Positions 53,879 to 64,000 of a stretch of DNA of 64,000 bases are shown piece by piece (position 1 is the first letter of the stretch; each line of letters begins with the position of its first letter). A program made the position numbers and the translations under genes. The notes below the pieces were generated by a model. That model searched no databases and was not told the origin of the DNA. It saw only the letters and a list, made by a program, of their open reading frames with translations. Source of the stretch: Hericium rajendrae (lineage: Eukaryota > Basidiomycota > Agaricomycetes > Russulales > Hericiaceae); contig CM065888.1 of the NCBI GenBank assembly GCA_033439255.1, positions 434,001 to 498,000 on the forward strand. The letters are read 5' to 3'.

Positions 53879-56184
53879 GAAGAAAATTGGTAACGAGCAC
53901 AGGGTAGAGATGGAGAAGAGAAAGGATAAAAATACAGGAAGAGGATGAAGAGGAGGCGTGAGGGTGGGATGCCTGTGGCAGGAGGGATGGGGAGAAGAAA
54001 AAGGGCTGGGTGGCGTTTGTGGAATAGACTTTATACGGAGACGGGACGGAGGACATTTGTTGGCCGATCTCACGTTTGCACATTTCTCGTCATTCGCCAC
54101 AGAATCGGCCATCAAGAACTATACAGGTTGGGAATATTCCCCTTTTACTTGTCTTCGATTGCAGCGTGCACTTGTCGACTGATAAGGCCCCCTTACCTCT
54201 CAATCTGCGTCCACGAGTCCCGGCCCTGTGAAATTCCAATCGCCGTGTCCACCACGTTCCCTTATTATCATCATCCCCTACGTGTCGAAGATCGCTCATT
54301 TTCGTCATGCTCGTGCATCATTTGACGTACGAAACCAGCTCGTCTGTCCATCCATTAGTCGCTTCGACTGCTTGCCTATGATGATATCGTGCTCATATCG
54401 TGCCTGTCGACGCCCACAGTTTTATTTAATATCGCCCGGCAATCGTCTCGTTTCAAGTGCGTCATGTTCATCTTTTCATCTGCGATGCGTGGATGCATCC
54501 CCCCTGTGCGGTTATCGCGGCATGGAACATAGCCAAGTCGCGTCAAAAAGCCACGACAGTGGGACATATGCAAGCATGTAGGGTCGTCTCGGCTTCTGCC
54601 TCTGCTGATGGTTCTCTTCTTCCTACGCGCCCATCGTGTCCCTTGGCCGAGATCGGGAACTCCGAGGCCCAAGTCCTGCACTGGTCAGCTCCACGACGCC
54701 CGGGAGAAGGAACATCCCTGGCAGCTCAAACCTGCGCACCCGCACACCGTGGCCTGCCTCCGGCCACCGCCCGGAATGTGGGTTTCTACTCATGCCCGGC
54801 CATTTGTGCGTCCATAGGGACCATCAAGGCTGGTCAAGTGGCCTCACAATTGCGTCCGGACGAGCAATCTGGTCGTCGATGCTTGCGCCCTCCCTGCGCG
54901 GCTGTCATTCGCCGGGCCCTCGGTGTGCTCGGCACGCACCGAGATACACGTCCTGGTCCTGTGGTAGCGCCGCCAGAGCAGCGCGAACGCGCGCTCCGTC
55001 AACGTTCAAGATGCTTTCCCCATTTTGCGACATGTCGTTACGCGCTCATCAGCGGTTTGGTTTAGCGTCCCCACAGTTACCCCGCGCGCGGATTCCTGGA
55101 TTCTTCCGCACGCCAAAGTGCCGACGGCGTAGCGTCATCGGTCTAGACGTGTATAGCTCCATCTAGCGACCCAAATACGCATTCGTCCCTCTACGATTCC
55201 GAAAGTGACGCAACGCTCACCTGATCCGCACGCACGCCCCGGGCGTGCACCAGCTTATGTCGCCTCTGCAATCACCGCGAATCCGTGCGTTATCTGGGCC
55301 GAATACAGCTCTCACCCACCCGAATGTGCTCTGGCAGCCCGCCCGCTGCCGGCACCGGCACGTTTCGCCCTAGATGTGCGCAATGTCGTATCGCTCCCAG
55401 CATGCATCAGTACGTGCAGGGCTGCACATCAGGCCAATGTCCTCCCGCGGCGACATCAGCGTTATCGCACGCCGTGGCGCGCGAGCGATCGTCCTCGGGG
55501 CCAGTACATACGGCATGGCATCCAGTGCGCTTGCTGGGCTGCGTGCAGGCCGGCAGCGCTGCGATTTTACCCACACCGGCACCCGCATCGGCAGGTGCTG
55601 CAGCTTAGTGCGGCGCGCCGCGGGACGTTTCTTCCTCAAGCTTATGGCCATGCCACACGATCGCGGGTCACTTGAGCAGCCGGCTCGCCCACAGCGGTTA
55701 GCGTGCACTTAGGCTTCTCGGAATCGCGGATGTGTTCTATGAGCAGCTCGGGCGCGGCAGTGTCCGTGGGTCTATATCCTGAAGCAGCGTGCCTAGGCCA
55801 GCTCCGAATGCACACTGACAGCCGTTCCCCAGATGTGCAAGCCTCTGACAATCGGGACTGGGAACGCTGCCATCCCCAAATGACCCGCCCTTGCCGTGTT
55901 GGACGCGAAACGCGAAGCCAATGATAGATGCGCGAAACGCGAACGCAGTGATAGATGTCGGAGTCACAGTGAGCTCATAGCGCTGCGATTGCAGCCCTTC
56001 GTGATGGGCGAGCGGCTCGTGGCCGTCTGCAGATGCGTGATGGACGCGCGACTTCTATTCCTCTTTCTCTTGAGAACCTCCTGCAAAGTATGTACATGCA
56101 TACAGTACAGTTCTAGCACACGCATGAAGGACCGCAGACCCGAGGGCCACTGCCGTAATGGGCCAATGACATTGCGCCTGTACG
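53879..56184. other. Long intergenic region, no gene supported
   Basis: About 2.3 kb. Many overlapping open frames in a GC-rich stretch (54.6-55.7 kb) but none with a domain. A small tandem duplication is listed separately. Confidence 0.5.
55908..55960. repeat. Two-copy tandem repeat, about 26 bp
   Basis: gcgaaacgcgaa followed by a short spacer and tgatagatg occurs twice in a row, with a few differences. Non-coding and 225 bp past the GlyRS stop codon. Confidence 0.7.
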
Positions 56185-58831
56185 TTACTCAACAGCCTGA
56201 ACGCCGTCATAGGCTGGTAGTCGCCGGCATGCTTCTGGCCAACCAATGGTGCCGTCCACCAGCTCCGTGACCACCGCTATGACGGCGTCGATGTCGCCGA
56301 TCAGCTGGTCGGTCGTGTCGCGTTCGCTGTGGGAGCAAACACATCCAGGAGTCAGCATTCACATCATAGTGTTGCCACGGGACCGTGATCGTTGGGGAAC
56401 GGGATGTCAGCGGCTGCTGACGGAACCCGATGGGTATGAATGAAAGAAGCTCGCTCACCGGAGGGTCATCGTGCGATTTGCGACCGCTGGGGAGCGTGGA
56501 GGTCAGCAGTCGGCAATGCGGCGTACGTTTCTATATAGCGGATGCTCACATGCGAAATCGAGGGTCACACCGAAGGGGGTGCCCAGCTCGTCGTTGCGCG
56601 CATAGCGCTTCCCAATGGATGTGTTTGAGTCGTCTACGCGTGCGAAGACGCCAGCCCTGCGCAGCTTCGAAGCTGCGAAGCGACGCGCATGAGAACCCGG
56701 CATACTAAGACATGCTTAAATGATGCAATGCGGAGGGAGTGACGTACAGACTTCCTGAACGAGCGGATCGAATTCCTCTTTCGCGCTCAGTGGCACGATG
56801 AGTACCTTTGTGGGTGCGACAACCGGAGGTAGGGAAAGGACCTAGATGGTGGGTCGTGGGGATGAGATAGGGGCGTTATGAGGAAGGGAAGACACGCACG
56901 CCGCGGTCGACGTCCTGCTCACGCGCCCAGAAATTGTGCTCGAGCAGCACGTACAGGATGCGACCCAGGCCGAAGGAAGGCTCAATGACGTTGGGGGTAT
57001 ACTCCCGGACTGAGAAGACAGCCGAATTAGCAGCGCACTAGCGTGCGGACTTAATCACTCACTGGACTGTTTGAACGTCTTCCGCTCGATGGTCAGGTGC
57101 TCCGGTGACAGGTTCACTTTCTTGCCTTCTGGTGTTACGACGGTGGTCGATCTGACATTGCGTGAGTCCACAGATGCATCGGAGAAACGAAAATAGCGCG
57201 TACCCCTGCGCCAGCTCGCCCTGGGCCTTAAGGAGTTGCGCTTCGTCATATTCGTCGAAAAGCTTCATCACGAACCCCGCGTCCTTACCAAACGTCTTGC
57301 CCAGCACTTTCTTGTTGTATTCGGCGGCTAGCTTCTCGATCACGATGGGCTCCTTCAGAGCCTCGCGCACCACCAGCGGGTGGCCCGTCTTCTTCGAGTG
57401 GACGCTCAGGTCGTACGCCGCGCGATCCGCACAACCCACGCACTCGGTCCACCCATACGAGTTCTCGATCTCGGCGTCCCAGCAGTCCGTGGCGTAGTGC
57501 GCCATCTCGTTCGCCATGTGCTGACGGAACCGCAGGCGCGCGGGGTTGACACCGATCTTGACCAGGTACTGATAGATCCGCGCGACAAAGTAGCCCAGCG
57601 TCTCGTTCGCGATGATGCCCTTGTCCACGGCCTCGCCCACCGTCATCTTGGTCACATGAGAGCCGCCCGCCTCCTGCACATTGCGGTCCAGCAGGGCGAG
57701 GATGACGTCGCGGACCTCTTTGAAGCGCGCGTGCCGCTTGTCCGTCGGGTCGACGAAATGCTCGATCTCGGCCATCGTAAACTCGCGCACGCGCAGCAGG
57801 CCAGCCCGGGGGGAGATCTCATTTCGGAACGAGCGCCCGATCTGCGCGGAGGCGAAGGGCACACGACCATTATTGAATTCGAGGAGGCGCGAGAAGTTGA
57901 GGAAGTGGCCCTGCGCGGTCTCCGGGCGCAGGTAGCTGAAATATGAAACACCCTTGTTAATCGCTTTCGAGAAATCGAGAAGGGGTCGACGCACCCTGGA
58001 TGCTGCCCCGTGGGGCCAATGCTGCTCGTGAACATGAGGTTGAACTGCTGCGGCTCGCTGACTTCGTTAGTCGTATCTGGATTTCTGATATCGTGCTCCC
58101 GGCATAGCTCCCCCAGCTGCGGCCCAGAGTGGTTGTCGAGCTGCACGATCGGGCGCCATCAGCGATATAATCGGGCAGTATCCGATTGCGACGCTCACCT
58201 GCGCCAAGATCCTCTCGTATTCCTTCACCACCTCGTCAGGCAGCTGCACTGCGACGTTCTTGACCTTTTTCTTCTTCTTTTTGTCGTCTTCTTTCATGTG
58301 TGCAGCCAGGCCCCGCGCCTCCCTGTCGCCTGCCAACCTGGCTTCGAGAACGTTCTTGACAAGGTGATCTGCGCGAAGGACGTCGCCGGTCTTGGTGTCC
58401 TTGACCATCCAGTCTGCGAAGCGCGCGACGTGACCGGAAGTCTCGAATACGGGAGCGGGCGTCATGACAGTCGAATCGATCTCGAGCATGTTCTCCTCCA
58501 CGATGAAGTGTTTGCGCCATTCAGCAATGATGTTGGCTTGGAGCGATGAGCCCGGAGGGCCATAGTCATACAGTCCGGCCACGCCTGGTAAATGCGGATG
58601 TCAGAAGGTGCGCTCAAAAGCCGGGCGATCGTCCTTGTGATCCTCATCGCGTCGAAAGCTCCGGCGTCGAGTTGGGGTGGAAATATGAAAGAACGACAAA
58701 TCGCCGCTGTCAGATCTGAGGGTGCACTCACCGCCATAAATCTCGAATGCCGGGGCGTAGAAGAATCGCCGATTGAGCAGCGCCTCGAATTGGGTTTTGG
58801 AGAAAGCGTGGGCTGTTTTATTTACAGACAT
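56185..58831 (-). CDS. GRS1: Glycyl-tRNA synthetase (class II)
   Basis: Charges tRNA-Gly with glycine; fungi usually make cytosolic and mitochondrial forms from one gene. Exons 58831-58732, 58584-58199, 58140-57995, 57935-57204, 57151-57063, 57009-56900, 56841-56748, 56672-56550, 56486-56459, 56326-56185; 649 residues, normal for the eukaryotic enzyme. N-terminal part: [40 protein letters not shown]. Class II motif 1 region: [20 protein letters not shown]. Motif 2: [53 protein letters not shown]. Tetrahedral-type Gly pocket: [16 protein letters not shown]. Motif 3: [20 protein letters not shown]. The C-terminal anticodon-binding domain holds [35 protein letters not shown] and ends YDGVQAVE. 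A Lys-rich linker ([12 protein letters not shown]) lies in the eukaryotic insertion. The start Met is the first in the exon; no clear mitochondrial presequence is seen. Confidence 0.96.
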
Positions 58832-61115
58832 GTTTGTCACGTCGGTCTTAGATCGACGAAACTGAGGGGGGAAGGGTGGTGGTACAAGTTTGCGTGCTCT
58901 CAATTGCTGTCGGAAAAGAAATCTCATCCGCTATATCGAGTCAAGCAGATCACGTGGGCTGCCAGCAGATTGTGATCAGCCAATGCCAGGCAAAATAGCG
59001 ACGACGACCATACCAAACGGACACGTAAACCTGGCGTTCACGGTCCTCCTTCCTTTGTATACAGACGAGCAGAGGATGGGAGGGGATGGTCGACAGCAAT
59101 CGCCGAGGACGCGTGAATAAAGTCGCGTGTGTCCTTGTTTGTCCCCGAAACGCACGTCTCCACAACACCTAATTTCCTGCTTGGATAGGACACACTGCTT
59201 GAACGCTGCCTCTTGATATCCACTCAGCGACGAGCGAGTCAAGCACTGAACATATTTTAACCCTCTCCAAGTAGAGCTGGCATTTTGCTAGTGGGATTCT
59301 CTGGAGGCGTGGCGATGATGCCGATTGCTGGCAAAATGATGACCCGTAAGCACAAAACCTATGGTAAGTATCGTTCAGCAGATCTATACTTGGTCTGAGA
59401 CTCACCATTTTCTAGGCTTTTAAATCACCATGAAGCTCTTGATCAACAGCCATTGCGTCATAGCCACCAAAGCAATGCAGTTTGGAAACCTTCAGCAAAA
59501 GGCGCATTGGCAGTGCGTACAGTCACCGTGACTTACGGACGTAACAAGCCAGAGACGTTTCAGTTTTAGGTCATTCGAGAGACGAAAGAGTCAATCTAGT
59601 ATGTATTGTCCTTATCCATCCAAGTAGCCGTTGCGATTTGGATCGTCGTGCCAGATTCCATGCGAGCATTAGCACGGTTAGGCTTACATGCCCTGGCCTT
59701 CGTGAAAACGCGTCTCAAGACGCTTTCTTTTTGTGATAGGAGCCTAAATGCGCACATAACAGGAGCAGACTATGGCACGAGAAAGGGAGCAAGGACAAGT
59801 GTTTGTACGCGTCGATGTCTCTGAACGCGACGAAGACTCGACGCGGACACGTGATGAGTTGACCATCACCAGAGCTTCATTTCAACTCTTCGACTCATTC
59901 ATTGCACACTTGCACTCGACCAGTAAGTCTATAGTGAATCGACTATCTTGGCTCGATACGCCCATGTTGTTTGGTCTCGAAGCAGTCGTGCAAGTGCAGC
60001 CCAAATTGCCATCGTTCGTTCGGAAATGCCAGCCAGCGCTCGGAACAAAGGCGGAGTGCTCTCCCGTTTTCCATCTTCCATTGCTTAGGCTTGCCGTACG
60101 AACACACGTTCTGTGCACCGTGTCCGCCGTGTTTTGCACATGAAATCCCGGCTTGTCGATTTACCGCCCCGCATAAGCTGCCCTTCGCCCGCCTCCCCTA
60201 ATCAATCGTGCACTTCGCGTGTATCGGGGCTGTGCATGCAAGGACCCGCGCATATGTCTATGAAACCTCTAGGACACTGATCTTTTCAATTTTGAGTACT
60301 CAGCCAACTCTGCAGCGTTAGTCCATGGGATCTGTTGGTCCATCTTTCTTTGGCTCATCGTCTCTGTTATGTAGCTCACCATCTCTGCTAAACACGCCGG
60401 GAAGATGATGTTTACGCCATGGTCATCTCAAAACGATGCATTATCTCGGCGGAATGCGTCCCCCTTCCAGCGATATGGTTTGCACCCGTGCGGTGTAACA
60501 CCGGAGAGCTATGCACGGATGCATCGTGTTTGATACATCCTAGCAATCGCGACCATGAGACGTCCATCCCACATCGATGATTTCTGGTGGCAGGAGACTC
60601 TTACTACCGGTAGCCCATTCACACCCTCTCGGTGACTCGATTCCGACCGAAGCTCCTTAGACTCCTTCTTGCCTTTTCACATAACCCGGCTGCTGGCTGG
60701 ATGGATGCCCTCTTGAAAGGCATAGTAGAATGCCTACATCTGGCAATTGTAACATTTACACGTCGATACCATCAGCGATCTGCCAGGGGAACCGTGGCGG
60801 TGCCGGCGCCCATAACAATGTGAAGCGAGGTTCGTAAGAAATGCGGTCGAGACTCCCACCGCATCAAAATACCAAGAACTTTCTGTTCCCCTCTTGTCAA
60901 TTCGTTGCGCTTATAAGGGGTCGTGTGGTCGTCGTGTTCTTCTGTTCTCTTTCTCTCCCGTACTTTATTTTTTCTCGTTTTGCCTCAGTTCGCCTGTCAA
61001 CTTGGACTGGTCTCTCGAACACACCGCATCTCGAACTCGATACCCGTCTCGTCGGTCGTTGTGCATCAAGAGACGATCACCAGTCTACCTCGAAAACAAG
61101 TAGGCACTGGGTACT
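58832..61115. other. Long divergent intergenic region
   Basis: About 2.3 kb between GlyRS (minus) and the bestrophin-like gene (plus), so it must hold both promoters. No supported gene; near 60.9-61.0 kb there is a T/C-rich tract typical of a fungal promoter. Confidence 0.5.
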
Positions 61116-63332
61116 ATGGGCAGTGTTATTGGGCCGGAAATGCACTTCATGCACAATCTGCGAACGCCAGATCCATTTGCTCCGCAACGCAGACTCTGGC
61201 CGACGCTCGTGAATGGTCTCTTGGCAACGGCACTGTTCAGGTGTTGGCACATCCTCCTCTTTTTTGCGGCCTGGTCTACGTGCGTCTCACTGGTCAGTCA
61301 TTTCAAGCACAATCTTGGAATCCAGTCTACGCTTCTTACGGTGTAAGCGCCAATTTCTATATCATTTTGCATATGCTGAACGTGGTTGGTAGTCTGGGTA
61401 CTGTCCTCGGTTTCGTCATATCTTACAGGACGACATCCAGTTTCGAGAGGTACAACGAGGGTCGGCGCTACTGGTCGCAGATCGTTCTTGCCAGCCGGAC
61501 GTTCGCCCGTCTCGTGTGGTTCCATGTGCCAGGTGCGTCCTCTTAATGACCAGCTTCGACTTCTCTCATTTACAGCCTCACCCCAATCAGATACGATGGC
61601 TATCGGACCCGACAGCATGCCCGCCGACGAGAAGAAGGCACGCATCATCGTCGAAAAGAAGACTGTGCTGAATCTGCTCGAGGCCTTCGGTGTCGCGGTC
61701 AAGCACTACCTCCGCGGCGAAGAGGGAATCTACTATGTGGACCTCTACCATCTCGTCAAGTATCTCCCCGCGTACAGCCTGCCTGCTGGCATGCCTTCGG
61801 CAGTCGATCTCCCCTCTCCAGACTTACCTGCGTCAGATGGGCCGCAATCCCCCACGCCCTCGAGGCCGCGCCGCCCATCCACCAACAGTCGCGCCACCCG
61901 CCGCTCGTCCATCTCGCACATAAACCTGCGGGGTCCCTCTGACGGTGGCCCGCGTCCGCCAGTACCCCTACCGATCTCCACGTCCGCGCCGCATCTCCCC
62001 TTGCCCATCTCCTCGCCGCCCCCGAAATCTGCCAAGACGAAGTTTTTGCAGTCCGTCCCGGAGCGTATCAGCATGAGCCAGAGCATGGGCAAGGAATCAA
62101 TGAACTTCGCAGATGAGAGCTTCCTCTTCCCATCGCGCATGCCCCCGAAGTACAGCTTCTTCGACATCTTCCCGTTCTCGCTGCTCGTGCGCTGCCTGAC
62201 GAAGCGCGGCAAGGACGTGAAGGGCAAGAAGGGCGCGCGCATGCGGGCGAAGCTCAGGAGCAAGGCGGTCACGCACAACCTGCCCCTGGAGATTTCGCTA
62301 TACCTCGTGAGTTCCTCGTATTTGCAACGTGCTGGTGCTCGGCTGACCCTGTTCTAGAGTTCTTACATCGCTGCGCTGCAGGCTCGCAAGGCCATCGACC
62401 CACCGACCACGAGTAAGCATCTTTGGCAATATCATCGATTCAGGGTCTGACTACCAACTACTAGCCATGTTGATCACTACCCTAAATCAGCTTGTTGACG
62501 CTCTGACCGGCCTGGAGAGGATCTTGACCACTCCCATTCCTTTTTCGTGAGTATCTCTGACATCTCCGGGGAATCGCTGCTCATGCCCCACTAGGTATTC
62601 CGTTCATTTGTGGGCCGTCACCGTCGTCTACTGTTTCGCTCTCGTATGCATCTCACAACGGACTTTATTCCCTGTTATATTTGCTGATGCATTTTTTCCA
62701 ACCAGCCCTTCCAGCTGTGGTTGACGCTCAAGTGGTTGACCATTCCCGGAACAGTTGTCGCCGTGCGTCCTGCCATCTATTTCGTGATGCTACCGCCGTG
62801 TTGACACCGCAGACAGTGTTTCATCTTCTTCGGTTTCCTTGTGGCTGGTGAAGAGATCGAGAGTACGTACCTGTCTTCTCAGCCCGTCGAACCCCGCTGA
62901 CCCACCATCAACTCATTAGACCCATTCGGTAAGATTATATTTATATATCCCCGTCCACATACCATATCTCTGACCTCGATTCCTTTTTACTTCTGGAAAG
63001 GCTACGACAAGAACGATCTTGTGAGTCTTCCTGCACCATGCACACGCACCCACAGCTCATCCCGCCTCTAGAACATGGACCACTTCACGAACGTCATCAT
63101 CCGTACGTGCCCCTCCCCACTCACATCCACCCCTTCTGACGCGCGAGGCACAGGCAACGAGCTCCGCGCAATCACCGCGATGCCCGTGCCGAACCCCTCC
63201 GACTGGGCCTTCGCGCCCTCGAACGACCTCATCTTCAACGCGCACAGCAGCGCCGCCGAGCGCGTGCACCCCGACGAGTGGGTCCGCCGCGGACACGCGA
63301 GCATGCTCTCCGCGCTCGCAGGCCAAAGCTAA
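61116..63332 (+). CDS. Bestrophin-like (UPF0187) membrane channel protein
   Basis: Likely anion channel of the bestrophin/UPF0187 family. Twelve exons: 61116-61342, 61393-61532, 61576-62306, 62358-62412, 62465-62546, 62595-62643, 62706-62762, 62817-62862, 62920-62928, 63001-63020, 63072-63102, 63154-63332; 541 residues. N-terminal membrane helices: LVNGLLATALFRCWHILLFF, LLTVLGTVLGFVISYRTTSS with the family's SFERYNEGRRYWSQ. A Ser/Pro-rich, probably disordered insertion of about 130 residues follows at about 215-340 (SRPRRPSTNSRATRR). Then come PPKYSFFDIFPFSLLVRCLT, TLNQLVDALTGLERILTTPI, PIPFSYSVHLWAVTVVYCF and CFIFFGFLVAGEEIENPFGY with DKNDL, the family's conserved C-terminal region. One exon is 9 nt and another 20 nt. 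Channel function is inferred; the exact start could also be the Met at 61140. Confidence 0.9.
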
Positions 63333-63695
63333 AATATCAAATACCCGCTGCATTGCATGCGGCACTGTGGTGATAAATGGACGGAGTATAATGGTAGTGT
63401 GCCCGGCACACACGTACATATTTATTAGACGCATACCTGCATTTGACTCATACCCGGTTTGGCGCTGTTGTGTCATCTCGCATGGACTGGAACCTTTGCA
63501 TTGCATTTTGTTAGTACTTCGTAGATAGGTGGATGTTGTGTGGTCGCTTTAATGAGATGGTGCTTTTCTGTGTGATGTCGACTAGCTCGATGGATAATGC
63601 CCAACTATGGCAGGGACCTTTCGATGGCCGTTCGATAATACTGTAGTTCAAACATTTTATACACGTTCTCCTCAACATACACTTCCTCAGCTCAT
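63333..63695. other. Intergenic between convergent genes
   Basis: About 360 bp of AT-richer 3' sequence; no gene seen. Confidence 0.5.
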
Positions 63696-64000
63696 CTAAA
63701 GTCCATCTAGGACAATGTCCGTCGCCAAAACCCAGACGGAAAACCCCAAACGAAAAAACCTGCACCCAAACACACGCATCACACGCTCCTACAACCACCG
63801 CGCATCAGCCAAACGCAACGCGACGCACAACATCACACTCACCTCATGCGACTGAGCCTGCCCACGCCCCCCGCGTCCGACAGACCCACCGGCTCGCGCA
63901 TCCGCGTCTCAACGACAACCGCAGGCGGCGGCGTCTCGGGCGAGTCGGGCGGGCTACAGTCCATGGAGCCCGACAGGAACTTCGAGACGCTCGAGGGCGA
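63696..64000 (-). CDS. 3' end of a gene cut by the right edge
   Basis: Minus-strand exon from the edge to 63843 reads SSVSKFLSGSMDCSPPDSPE, then TPPPAVVVETRMREPVGL and GGVGRLSRMR, ending at a strong donor (gtgagt). A 83-nt intron leads to a last exon 63759-63696, FFRLGFSVWVLATDIVLDGL and stop; phases agree. The protein end is Pro/Ser-rich with a hydrophobic tail that could be a membrane anchor. The opposite strand of 63845-64000 is also open, so the strand is not certain. No family can be named from this fragment. Confidence 0.45.

Noticed and set aside
63845-64000. Plus-strand frame starting MRLSLPTPPASD at the right edge
   Set aside because: Equally open, but the minus strand gives a strong donor, an intron and a terminal exon in phase; kept as a doubt in the feature.

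Overview
The window reads as nuclear DNA of a filamentous basidiomycete, most likely an Agaricomycete (perhaps a polypore; the genus is a guess). The evidence is many short GT-AG introns of about 45-120 nt, GC-rich codon third positions, very small exons, and typical basidiomycete families: RING plus coiled-coil proteins, a coiled-coil protein with a J-like tail, a DHA1 transporter and a bestrophin-like protein. Exon models were built by hand from reading frame, splice sites and family knowledge. For every multi-exon gene given as a complete model the exon lengths sum to a multiple of three. The one exception is the first RING gene, where one frame change is unresolved.

Layout. 0-10 kb: two coiled-coil genes (one cut by the left edge), a synaptobrevin (v-SNARE) whose start codon is split by an intron, a coiled-coil/HPD gene (minus) and the mRNA export factor GLE1. 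10-20.9 kb: a repeat-rich tract with diverged tandem duplications, minisatellites and a roughly 330-bp satellite at about 15-17 kb. It encloses a RING/coiled-coil gene and ribosomal protein uS11 (RPS14). 20.9-25.7 kb: a tiny helix-turn-helix gene, a longin R-SNARE (VAMP7 type) and a second RING/coiled-coil gene. 27-31 kb: a decayed glutathione transferase and a large Ser/Pro-rich unknown. 31.6-37 kb: a third RING/coiled-coil gene, then a glycerol-3-phosphate acyltransferase. 37.4-42.2 kb: a helix-turn-helix protein and a 13-exon DHA1 drug/polyamine transporter. 44-46.2 kb: ATG27 and ATG12, convergent with 107 bp between them. 48.9-64 kb: an NYN-domain putative ribonuclease, a small unknown, cytosolic/mitochondrial glycyl-tRNA synthetase, a bestrophin-like channel and a partial gene at the right edge.

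How the genes fit together. There is no biosynthetic cluster. Themes are membrane traffic and autophagy (two R-SNAREs, ATG27, ATG12), lipid synthesis, RNA export and translation (GLE1, uS11, GlyRS, NYN protein), and a spread-out family of three RING/coiled-coil paralogues all on the minus strand. The most unusual structural signal is a 4-nt microexon at the same protein position in two of those paralogues. In the third, the corresponding four bases appear fused to the next exon.

No retroviral, LTR or capsid-bearing element, CRISPR array, rRNA or convincing tRNA was seen. Large gene-free stretches (13.5-18.4, 46.2-48.9, 50.8-53.4, 53.9-56.2 and 58.8-61.1 kb) hold only repeats or nothing I can name.
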